Shown piece by piece: positions 1-6,274 of a stretch of DNA of 8,922 nt (within the stretch, counting starts at the first letter, position 1; every line of letters begins with the position of its first letter). The notes below the pieces were generated by a model. The model had not been told where the DNA came from. It did not search any database and was given only the letters and a program-made list of their open reading frames with translations. The DNA comes from Planctomycetes bacterium RBG_16_43_13 (GTDB lineage Bacteria; Planctomycetota; MHYJ01): positions 1 through 8,922 of the forward strand of contig MHYJ01000042.1 of NCBI GenBank assembly GCA_001828445.1. Direction: 5' to 3'. A program made the position numbers and the translations under genes.

Positions 1-638
1 AAAAACATCCATCGCAGGATGCTGACTTTCACCTCTATCTTGAAAGGGAAGAAACGTGTCCAGATATGATATCCATAAATAATAGCATTTAAAAAACTAA
101 AGGCTATTCCATTCAGGACAAGGGCCATTACTCCATATCCAAGATAGAGGAGCAAGATCGATATGCAGGTTGATGAAAAGCCAATAACTATGGAAATTTG
201 CGCGTTTATTTTCATCCTTTCAAATGCAATGTAGACGATGCCAAAGGTGTTGACCAGGGCCTCAGGAAACATGGACAAACCCATGATGTAGAGCAGCTTA
301 TTTACTCTGGGTTCATAGTCAACAATTAAAACCACAAGGATGAGTATCATATAGGATACAGATGCCAGAATCAGCCTAAGTCCCAGTACATTATTTATGT
401 ATTTACCTCCCTGATCTTTATTTTTTGCAATCTCCCGGATCGCCATGGGGCGTATACCGACAGCGCTGAACATATTTAAGAGGTTGATCACCGTCCCTAT
501 CAGGATCAAGGTACCAAATTCTTTTACACCAAGAACCCGTGCAGCATAAATCATAAAACCCATTCCAATAATCTTGCTCACAATATCTATGGTAAAGATG
601 TCCATGGTATTGGAGACTATTCTATTGGATAACTTCAT
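1..638 (-). CDS. wzx: Wzx-type polysaccharide flippase, N-terminal half (3' end outside window)
   Basis: I translated this frame by hand. It is open from an ATG at 638 to the window edge, giving 212 residues with no stop. The protein is very hydrophobic, with several membrane segments (roughly residues 17-35, 42-60, 88-107, 115-138, 146-166 and 168-190). Early motifs typical of the Polysacc_synt/MATE-like oligosaccharide flippases are present: ARVLGVKEFG at 33-42 and GIRPMAIREIAK at 61-72. Such proteins move undecaprenyl-linked repeat units from the inner to the outer leaflet of the inner membrane. Family members are usually 400-500 residues, so about half is missing. A purine-rich ribosome site (GAAAGGA, about 650-656) lies 11 nt before the ATG, in the 26-nt gap after the broken gene upstream. 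Start and family are fairly secure; the sugar substrate cannot be told. Confidence 0.88.
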   Translation of the reverse strand, partial: MKLSNRIVSNTMDIFTIDIVSKIIGMGFMIYAARVLGVKEFGTLILIGTVINLLNMFSAVGIRPMAIREIAKNKDQGGKYINNVLGLRLILASVSYMILILVVLIVDYEPRVNKLLYIMGLSMFPEALVNTFGIVYIAFERMKINAQISIVIGFSSTCISILLLYLGYGVMALVLNGIAFSFLNAIIYGYHIWTRFFPFKIEVKVSILRWMF

Positions 639-664
639 TAAAGATATTTTCCTTTCAGGTGCTT

Positions 665-1750
665 TTAGAGATATCCGAGATTTCTTAACTGGTCTTTGAC
701 TTCCTCTTCTTCTTCTTCGGACAGGGTTATCTTCTGGCGATGTACCTGTGTAATGCTATCACCTTTTGTTTGCCCCAAAATAACAGGATTGGCATCAAGA
801 TGCCCAGGGCGTATGGCCTCACAAAGGACCCTCCCTTCCATCTCTCCCGGAACCGGCAGGCCCATAAGATAGAGAATAGTGGGGGCCAGATCCAGAATTC
901 TTGTTCCCCTCAGTGTTCCATTCTTGTTTATGACTTCTCCATTGGCAATTAATATTCCCTGTTGAGTACAGAGATTATTGCTGTGATGACCACTTATATG
1001 AAAATCCGGAATTCGATCGAATGTCAAACTTCCTTCTACCTGATACGCTATATAATACCCACGCTGAAGAAGGGGAATAATGTCTGTTCCCTCATTAATA
1101 AAGGGACCTTTATAGATCTCCTCTTTGCGCAAGACCTGCTCAACAATCTTTTCGGAGCCATTCATGTCCTTCAAACTGTACAACTCTGTAGTCAATGTTT
1201 CTATGAGACTCTTATATTCCTGACCAGGAGAAACAATTCCATTGGGTTTCCTTCCCTTCAGATTTATATTTATTCCATGGTTATCAGCATAAGCACGGGT
1301 CTCTTCCCAATTGATTAATTCATAAAAGGATCTGCTCTCTTTCTTATAGATTGGAATTCTGTATGCAACCCATGGTACCCATGGAGACAACTTGGAAAGA
1401 TATAATTTATTCTTGCCATCATAGTAATAGGCACGTTTTTCCTACTCCATTTTTGATGAGAGCCATATCTAAGTTTCAGGAATCCTTTTTCTGCCAACCA
1501 ATTATTAACATGAAATCTCTTGAAGATAGGACCAAATCCATGGTCTGACATGATCAATACGGTTACATTCTCCCCAGACTTTTTAAGTATCTCACCGATG
1601 GCTGCGTCGACTTTCCTATACGCCTGGAAAATAACATTTTGACATCAAACTTCCAATATTAGGAAGCTCACCCCGGTCAATCATAGGCTGAATAATATCG
1701 AAAGTCGCCCCATCAAGACTTATTACCATCATTTTGTCTGATTTTGTCAT
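665..1750 (-). pseudogene. Broken second copy of the AlkP-superfamily (COG3379-like) phosphohydrolase
   Basis: This is a diverged paralogue of the intact gene just upstream (1750-3489), with pieces in three frames. Piece 1 starts at the ATG 1750-1748, which shares one base with the upstream TAA. It reads KMMVISLDGATFDIIQPMI..ELPN, matching residues 4-30 of the intact protein, then hits TAG at 1618-1616. Piece 2 resumes in another frame near 1638 with NVIFQAYRKVDAAIGEIL and MSDHGFGP, matching intact residues 243-279. About 205 codons (0.6 kb) between them are gone, including the counterparts of the Thr nucleophile and the Asp/His metal ligands (intact T51, D216, H220). Piece 3 follows a -1 shift at an A5 run (1436-1440) and carries NWEETRAYADNHGININLKG, SGHH (the last metal-binding motif), DLAPTILYLMGLP and the ending LRNLGYL. 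No active enzyme can be made. The shift alone might be a sequencing error; the deletion is not. Confidence 0.93.
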
Positions 1751-3489
1751 TAAAGATAGCCCAATCCTTTCAACTGTTCCCGGATTTTCTCTTCCTCTCT
1801 CGCTGAAAGGGCCTTTCTCTCTCGTTTAACCCTGAACTCGCTATTCTCTATCCGCATCTCCTGGCGTTTGTTCAAGAGGTCTTCGTCTATAGCCTCTCTT
1901 AGTACCCGTCCTTCCATTTCAGCCGGAATCTCCAAATTGAGGAGGTAGAGGATGGTTGGCGCTATATCCATCATGTTCGCCTCCTGCAACTCCGTTGACT
2001 GTTTCATTCCCGGCCCACTACTCAGGAATATCCCCTTCTGAGTTGACCGGTGGGAAACGTGGTGGCCGCTAAAGGGTATACTGTCATTTAATTTCGTAAA
2101 CCTCTCCTTGCTCATGAAATCCGGAGAGGGAATATGGTGATATCCTTCTTTAAAGAAGAAATAGATGTCTGTAGCTTCCTCTGTGCAAGGACCTTTGAAA
2201 ATGTCCTCTTTTTTCAATACCTCACCTATGATTGTAGCATTCGTCTCTGTGTCACGCACGGATAAGAGCTGATTCATTATATAACTGATGACCTGCTCCT
2301 GTTCTTTTCCAGGCTCTATGACCCCTTCCGGTTCCCTGCCCCTGAGATTAAGGTTAATGCCGTGGACATCTGCATATGCCCTTGTTCTTTTCCAATCTAT
2401 CATCTCTGCAAAACGGTCTGACTGATTCCGGAAGGCAAAGGCCCCTCCCGGGTCAATGTTACGCCTCACAACAGGAAGATTCATTCCGGAAAGCCAGGTG
2501 GGCAGATGATCTGCAAGATTCTGGTACCCCAACCTTGAAAGCCCTCGCTGAAAGGTAGTCCTGTGAACTTTATAACGACCGATATACCTCTTTTTACGTT
2601 TGAGCAGACCTATCTCCTCAAGCCAGTAATTCATATTGAACAAATAATGAACCGGACCAAAACCATGGTCTGACAGAACAATGACGTTTGTTTCCTGATC
2701 TGTCTTCGCCAACACTTCTCCAATCAATTTATCAATGTCCTGATATCCCTTATAAATAGTATTCTCAAAATGTTCAGCCAGGGACTTGTCATAGGATACA
2801 TGCCCGGGATCAATGAATCGCCAGAAGTTATGCTGAAGCATATCTGTAAGGTTAAAATGAACCATAAAGATATCCCATTCATATTTATTGAATAAATAGA
2901 AAAATATGCCGCGTACTTTCTCAAAGACATAGTACACCTTCTCCTGAAGGTCCTCATAAAACTCCATTTGTGGCATTCCACAGAATCCACTCCCCCGCCG
3001 GGTAAGATATTTATGCTGGATTCCTCCTATATAATCCATGATCTCCTTTCCTACTTCCGGTGGGAATATTTTCACATCCTGTCCCTTTTCCGGATTAGGC
3101 ATGCCGGCAGAGACCATAATCCCGTTGACAGGAAAGGGCGGGTAGGTAAAGGGTACGCCAATTGAGATGACCTTCTTATTTTTTTCAGATATGATCTCCC
3201 AGATAGTCTTCACATGGATGTTAGAAGAATTTAGAATAATACGGGATCGGTAATCCCTGTGAACCCCACCGGCAAAATCAAATATCCCATGATGGCCAGG
3301 ATTAACCCCGGTCATTAGGGTTGTAAACGCCGTTGGCGTCAATGAGGGGATTGTAGTTGTCAGGTCCCCCGAAACCCCCGTATTGATTAGACGCTCAAAG
3401 TTGGGAAGCTTTCCTTCCTTTATCATGGGTCTTATAATCTGGTAAGTAGCACCATCTACTCCTATAATTAATACCTTTTGTTTCATCAT
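1750..3489 (-). CDS. AlkP-superfamily phosphohydrolase/phosphodiesterase (COG3379 / PF01663-like)
   Basis: A 579-residue protein when started at the ATG at 3489. It has the two-metal alkaline-phosphatase-superfamily active site in order: D12 in LIIGVDGAT, probable Thr nucleophile T51 in PSLTPTAFTTLMTG followed by NPGHHGIFDF, D216 and H220 in NLTDMLQHNFW, D274 and H275 in VLSDHGFGP, and GHH at 475-477. The segment MMDIAPTILYLLNLEIP..MEGRVL near 506-530 is typical of phosphodiesterase/nucleotide-pyrophosphatase relatives annotated as predicted phosphohydrolase or phosphomutase. There is no signal peptide; the protein begins in the first beta strand, so it is probably cytoplasmic. The C-terminus ends EQLKGLGYL, like its neighbours. 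A longer frame opens at 3513, but GGAG lies 5 nt before the 3489 ATG and 10 nt separate it from the upstream stop, so I prefer 3489 (or the adjacent ATG at 3486). Its position in a glycan operon suggests action on a phosphorylated precursor; the substrate is unknown. Confidence 0.9.
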   Translation of the reverse strand: MMKQKVLIIGVDGATYQIIRPMIKEGKLPNFERLINTGVSGDLTTTIPSLTPTAFTTLMTGVNPGHHGIFDFAGGVHRDYRSRIILNSSNIHVKTIWEIISEKNKKVISIGVPFTYPPFPVNGIMVSAGMPNPEKGQDVKIFPPEVGKEIMDYIGGIQHKYLTRRGSGFCGMPQMEFYEDLQEKVYYVFEKVRGIFFYLFNKYEWDIFMVHFNLTDMLQHNFWRFIDPGHVSYDKSLAEHFENTIYKGYQDIDKLIGEVLAKTDQETNVIVLSDHGFGPVHYLFNMNYWLEEIGLLKRKKRYIGRYKVHRTTFQRGLSRLGYQNLADHLPTWLSGMNLPVVRRNIDPGGAFAFRNQSDRFAEMIDWKRTRAYADVHGINLNLRGREPEGVIEPGKEQEQVISYIMNQLLSVRDTETNATIIGEVLKKEDIFKGPCTEEATDIYFFFKEGYHHIPSPDFMSKERFTKLNDSIPFSGHHVSHRSTQKGIFLSSGPGMKQSTELQEANMMDIAPTILYLLNLEIPAEMEGRVLREAIDEDLLNKRQEMRIENSEFRVKRERKALSAREEEKIREQLKGLGYL

Positions 3490-3493
3490 GTTT

Positions 3494-3498
3494 TCTCC
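3494..3498 (-). promoter_or_regulatory. Shine-Dalgarno GGAGA that decides the phosphohydrolase start
   Basis: On the minus strand GGAG (3498-3495) lies 5 nt before the ATG at 3489 and 8 nt before the second ATG at 3486. The upstream in-frame ATG at 3513 lies inside the previous gene, and the eight residues it would add resemble nothing in the family. Both ATGs lie just after the upstream stop (3502-3500), the usual layout for translational coupling. Confidence 0.7.
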
Positions 3499-3499
3499 A

Positions 3500-4765
3500 T
3501 TACAGGTACCCAAGTTCTTTTAATAAACTCCCCACCTTTTCCTTCTCATCATCTGACATCCGTATTCTATCAGGAGAATAAAGCTGCGCCCCTCTGGTTA
3601 TCATTTCTGCAAACTCCTTTTGTAGCTCTTCAACTACCCGGGGGTTATTGTCAATGACATTCCTTGTCTCATATGGATCGTTCTGCAAGTCATAAAGCAT
3701 GGGATTTCGCTTGCCTCCATTAAGGGGTATAAGATATTTCCATCTGGTCGTCCTGAGCCCGGCCAACCACTCGGTTTCCGGGATTTCCGGATCACAGGCC
3801 TGAACATAGCAGTGCCTGTCAGTATAGTCTTCTCCACTCAACAGGGGGATCAGGCTCTTTCCCTCTATCTTGCCGGGCATATCCTCCCGCTGACCTACTG
3901 CATCCAGGATGGTGGGTAGAATGTCTATCTGACTCACCATGGACGTGATGGTCCTGTCCTCTGGAAATATCCCTTTCCCAGCTATAATTAGAGGCACCCT
4001 CATCAGGAAGTCGTAACAGTGATAGCTATGCCCAAGCCACAAAGAGCGGCCAAGCCTCGATTCAGGGCCCAGGCGCCATCCGATTCTCATAAATTGTTTC
4101 TTGTATCTTGGGATAATGTTCTCCCAGAAACGAGAGAGATATTTCTCGCCATGGTCTGCATGAAGTATCACCATAGTATTTTCCATATCCACTTCCTTCA
4201 ATACCTCTCCAAGATGCCAGTCCAGGCAAGACAGGGACTGTTCATAAGGGGCTTTCCCATAATAGGATGACCTGAATCGTTCTGTCACTCGCCTCGGAAC
4301 ATGGAGTTCAAAGAAATGGACGAACAGGAACCACGGACCATCAGGAAACCTTTCCCTGATAAATGTAACCAGTTCATCCCCGAACCCGTTATAAAAATGG
4401 GAGTTGCCGGACCGCCATTGATAGCGGTCAAACCCACGATTGAGCCCCATTTCTTCAGTAAGAGGACCGCTGACCATCGCACAGGTCTTGTATCCCTGTC
4501 TTTTCAGCAGCTCTGCCAGCGTGACACAATCGGGATGAAGCTTGTAGCCCAGGAGACTACGGATCCCATGGGCATACGGATAAAGCCCGGTCAACATACT
4601 GGCAACACTTGGAGAGGTATTGCTTGCTACAGAAATGGCATTTGAGAAGGTAGTTCCCCGTTTTCTTAAACTGGATAATGTGGGCGTTTGGGCCTGTCCC
4701 TTCTCCCCGTATGCCACATCTGCACGGAGACAGTCTATGAGCAAGAATAGAATATTTTTTTTCAT
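3500..4765 (-). CDS. Sulfatase-fold (AlkP superfamily) hydrolase or transferase with Thr at the formylglycine position
   Basis: A 421-residue protein with the whole sulfatase (PF00884/COG3119) layout: ILFLLIDCLRAD at 5-16 (metal ligand D11), the nucleophile region NTSPSVASMLTGLYPYAHG at 49-67, HADHGE at 202-207 (D204/H205), GHSYHCYDFLMRVPLI near 245-260, QIDILPTILDAVG at 279-291, and the C-terminal LRTTRWKYL and LYDLQNDPYETRNV blocks. The usual C-x-P-S-R maturation motif reads T-S-P-S-V. T50 therefore replaces the Cys that becomes formylglycine, and the following Arg is also lost. A Thr nucleophile is normal in phosphoglycerol and phosphoethanolamine transferases and phosphodiesterases of this superfamily, so phospho-ester chemistry is more likely than sulfate removal. 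No signal peptide is seen. The ATG at 4765 has GAGG 5 nt upstream, within the methyltransferase stop region. The codons after ATG form an A8 run. The C-terminus ends LLKELGYL. Confidence 0.9.
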   Translation of the reverse strand: MKKNILFLLIDCLRADVAYGEKGQAQTPTLSSLRKRGTTFSNAISVASNTSPSVASMLTGLYPYAHGIRSLLGYKLHPDCVTLAELLKRQGYKTCAMVSGPLTEEMGLNRGFDRYQWRSGNSHFYNGFGDELVTFIRERFPDGPWFLFVHFFELHVPRRVTERFRSSYYGKAPYEQSLSCLDWHLGEVLKEVDMENTMVILHADHGEKYLSRFWENIIPRYKKQFMRIGWRLGPESRLGRSLWLGHSYHCYDFLMRVPLIIAGKGIFPEDRTITSMVSQIDILPTILDAVGQREDMPGKIEGKSLIPLLSGEDYTDRHCYVQACDPEIPETEWLAGLRTTRWKYLIPLNGGKRNPMLYDLQNDPYETRNVIDNNPRVVEELQKEFAEMITRGAQLYSPDRIRMSDDEKEKVGSLLKELGYL

Positions 4766-4770
4766 CGTAA

Positions 4771-4778
4771 CCTCATCC
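4771..4778 (-). promoter_or_regulatory. Shine-Dalgarno overlapping the methyltransferase stop codon
   Basis: Minus-strand GGATGAGG (4778-4771) contains the TGA stop of the methyltransferase (4775-4773) and lies 5 nt before the sulfatase-like ATG at 4765. This couples translation of the two genes. A matching stretch (11 of 12 bases) lies at 5729-5740, around the stop of the 94-residue gene and just before the sulfatase remnant. Confidence 0.6.
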
Positions 4779-5492
4779 TACTTTTTTAACTACAAAGTAA
4801 ACCTCCGAGTTGAGCCACGTGCCGAATCTCTTGAAAGGGCTCCCCTTGACCCGTAAGACTTCAAAATGGCTCTTCAAGAGTTTGTACACTCTCCGATGGT
4901 CAAAGCCCAGATGGTAAAAGTAGTAATTCAGTCCACTCTCCAATTCTCCAGCAGGCCGGTTCCCGGGGGTCATTCCGAAAGTCGCCCGTAAGATGTTTGT
5001 AATCTTCGCATCAAATTCTCCACGTCGACCAAGAAACCTATACACTCCTTTAAAGAAAGCTGGCAAAAACACCTCTATAGGAACGCCGATGACGGCAATC
5101 CCTTCCTTTTCCAGAAGCCTGTAAATGGACTCAATGGCTTCAAATGTTTCTTCCTGTGGAAGATGTTCGAACACCTCCATGCAGAATAGAAGATCGAATT
5201 TATGCCCCGTGAGTTCTTCCAAGGATGAAATCACCTTGACATTGGACAGATATCTCAGGTTATTGACCGCCTCTTCCCTTAATGAGGAACAGGGTTCGTA
5301 ACAGAAAATAATGGCCTTTTCCGCCCTATCCGCCAGCTGACGACACAGATGTCCGTCGCCAGCCCCAAAGTCAATAACTTTCCTGAAGCGGGGCAGATCA
5401 TCGATATGGTAAAGGGCATCGGCCATACGGCGTCTGTGAATTAACCGTTTCAGAGGATTCCTGTCATTTGTAGTAAACTCCGCGTATTTCAT
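4773..5492 (-). CDS. Class I SAM-dependent methyltransferase
   Basis: A 239-residue protein with the Rossmann-type SAM-binding signature: motif I VIDFGAGDGH at 39-48, an acidic end to the second strand (CYEP, E66), and the motif IV/post-IV segment FDLLFCMEVFEHLP at 99-112, which fits the Methyltransf_11/12/23 group. The C-terminal part (about 140-239) is basic and aromatic, includes a short hydrophobic patch (VFLPAFFKGVYRFLG) and probably forms an acceptor-binding cap. In this locus it may methylate a sugar or terminal group of the glycan, which in some O-antigens ends chain growth; that role is inferred. The stop lies 7 nt before the sulfatase-like start. The ATG at 5492 has no strong ribosome site; a 13-bp palindrome lies 2 nt upstream. 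The next Met, residue 23, still precedes motif I, so the start is moderately sure. Confidence 0.88.
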   Translation of the reverse strand: MKYAEFTTNDRNPLKRLIHRRRMADALYHIDDLPRFRKVIDFGAGDGHLCRQLADRAEKAIIFCYEPCSSLREEAVNNLRYLSNVKVISSLEELTGHKFDLLFCMEVFEHLPQEETFEAIESIYRLLEKEGIAVIGVPIEVFLPAFFKGVYRFLGRRGEFDAKITNILRATFGMTPGNRPAGELESGLNYYFYHLGFDHRRVYKLLKSHFEVLRVKGSPFKRFGTWLNSEVYFVVKKVG

Positions 5493-5494
5493 AG

Positions 5495-5507
5495 GCTGTT
5501 CAACAGC
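5495..5507. repeat. Perfect 13-bp palindrome before the methyltransferase start, possible operator
   Basis: The bases gctgtt-c-aacagc form a perfect inverted repeat with 6-bp arms around one central base. It ends 2 nt before the ATG at 5492 and starts 13 bases after a TATAAT box. It could be a repressor site or a small hairpin covering the ribosome site. With only six pairs, chance cannot be excluded. Confidence 0.35.
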
Positions 5508-5520
5508 TATATAATGTTTA

Positions 5521-5526
5521 ATTATA
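5521..5526 (-). promoter_or_regulatory. Candidate -10 box (TATAAT) for the methyltransferase and AlkP block
   Basis: Minus-strand bases 5526-5521 read TATAAT exactly. A start near 5514 would give a leader of about 20 nt before the ATG at 5492. No good -35 hexamer stands 16-18 bp upstream, so the promoter, if real, would be weak or activator-dependent. It falls in a 243-bp stretch without an intact gene, where a new promoter would be useful. Confidence 0.3.
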
Positions 5527-5587
5527 GCGGCCGGTTTTCCTGAATGTGCGAGATACTCATCCCTCTCTCCCTCTCAAATAGGCTCAA

Positions 5588-5740
5588 TGAGAAAGTAGTT
5601 TCGTGATTTCTTTAACTGGATAATGTGAGTATCCGGGCTTGTCCCATAGCAGTATGCCCCACTCGTTTAAAACAGTGGGCAAGCAAGAATAGAATATCTT
5701 TTCATGGTAAATGAATATGTTTAAAGCGCGTAACCTTATC
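5588..5740 (-). pseudogene. Decayed 5' fragment of a second sulfatase-like gene
   Basis: This stretch is a degraded copy of the start of the sulfatase-like gene at 3500-4765. Bases 5588-5645 match 4643-4700 at 46 of 58 positions without a gap. Bases 5683-5697 match 4741-4755 exactly (gcaagaatagaatat), followed by an ATG at 5705. In one minus-strand frame the remnant reads GQARILTLSS, a stop, then RNHETTFS, against GQAQTPTLSSLRKRGTTFS at residues 23-41 of the intact protein. Indels and stops break the frame elsewhere. The leader is also shared: 5729-5740 matches 4766-4777 at 11 of 12 bases, with 23 extra bases between it and the remnant ATG. Similarity ends near 5588, so only about the first 40 codons remain. 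A 61-codon open frame across this region is not a gene. Confidence 0.85.
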
Positions 5741-6020
5741 GTGGTATAAGAAAGCGAACCATCAACCAATATGAACCCAGGATGATAATACTTAAGAAAA
5801 TATAAAGAGATAGTATCTCGCAGAAAATGACCCTGTCTTTTTTCTTTAGCTCTACCTGCAATCTCGTAATTTCATCCGTTGTGAGCCATTTCCCCTCGTA
5901 AGGGTACTTTCCTTCTCTTTTTTTTTGCTCGACCGTGCAGCAGAGTTTTATAAAATGTCCTTTTCTAACCTTTTTAGCATATAGGTCAACAGCCTTTTTA
6001 AGATTTCTAAATATAAACAT
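5736..6020 (-). CDS. Small single-pass membrane protein, unknown function (94 aa)
   Basis: I do not recognise this family. The N-terminal 60 residues are basic and probably cytoplasmic (RNLKKAVDLYAKKVRKG at 5-21), with a Cys pair at 27-28. A compact motif follows, REGKYPYEGKWLTTDEITRL at 35-54, whose Gly/Tyr/Trp pattern looks conserved rather than random. A helix-like KKKDR stretch leads into one strongly hydrophobic segment at about 66-90 that ends in a short basic tail. The ATG at 6020 lies 8 nt after the stop of the preceding small gene; no clear ribosome site is seen, which suggests coupling. The position after the Wzz-like gene suggests a partner in polysaccharide assembly, but this rests on context only. 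Confidence 0.65.
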   Translation of the reverse strand: MFIFRNLKKAVDLYAKKVRKGHFIKLCCTVEQKKREGKYPYEGKWLTTDEITRLQVELKKKDRVIFCEILSLYIFLSIIILGSYWLMVRFLIPR

Positions 6021-6028
6021 ATGGAAGA

Positions 6029-6274
6029 TTAGAGCTGAATGTGGAGTAATTTCACAACGACAATGAAAGTAACTATAGTGGAGAATAACCCAATTAGACA
6101 GCCGATCAACATTTCTCCAATACTTTCCAAGTAAGTTTTAAATCTCCTAAGTATCAAAAAGGGTGTTCTTGAAATAATCCCTTCACCTTCTAAATGCCTC
6201 TGTATTTCGTTAAGGATATTCAGGCGTTCTCTTATTTCGATCTTCTTCTTTAAGTTATTTGAAAATGTCTTCAT
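6029..6274 (-). CDS. Small single-pass membrane protein, unknown function (81 aa)
   Basis: I do not recognise this family. The first 50 residues are charged and helix-like (KKKIEIRERLNILNEIQRHL at 9-28), followed by one hydrophobic segment at about 53-76 (IGEMLIGCLIGLFSTIVTFI) and a short tail. The frame begins inside the Wzz-like gene, with a 20-nt overlap (6255-6274), and ends 8 nt before the next small gene, so the three were probably translated as a unit. The upstream ribosome site is weak (GTGG). The amphipathic start plus membrane anchor would suit a small accessory protein of the co-polymerase, but no motif proves this. It could be dismissed on length; the tight spacing and clean membrane segment argue that it is real. 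Confidence 0.6.
   Translation of the reverse strand: MKTFSNNLKKKIEIRERLNILNEIQRHLEGEGIISRTPFLILRRFKTYLESIGEMLIGCLIGLFSTIVTFIVVVKLLHIQL

Noticed and set aside
962..1318. 118-codon plus-strand open frame
   Set aside because: It is antisense to the well-conserved third piece of the broken phosphohydrolase gene, has no recognisable motif, and runs against all other genes.
1430..1445. Programmed -1 ribosomal frameshift in the second phosphohydrolase copy
   Set aside because: The site is not a proper slippery heptamer (only five A after G), and the same gene has a large catalytic deletion with an early stop, so decay explains it better.
3490..3513. Earlier ATG at 3513 for the COG3379-like protein
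   Set aside because: It would add eight residues inside the preceding gene, while a GGAG 5 nt before the ATG at 3489 marks a better start.
4301..4645. 114-codon plus-strand open frame
   Set aside because: It is antisense to the sulfatase-like gene, whose minus-strand frame carries the full family motif set.
5584..5769. 61-codon minus-strand open frame
   Set aside because: It lies across the sulfatase remnant, in a frame that does not match the intact protein, and overlaps the end of the 94-residue gene. It is a by-product of decay.
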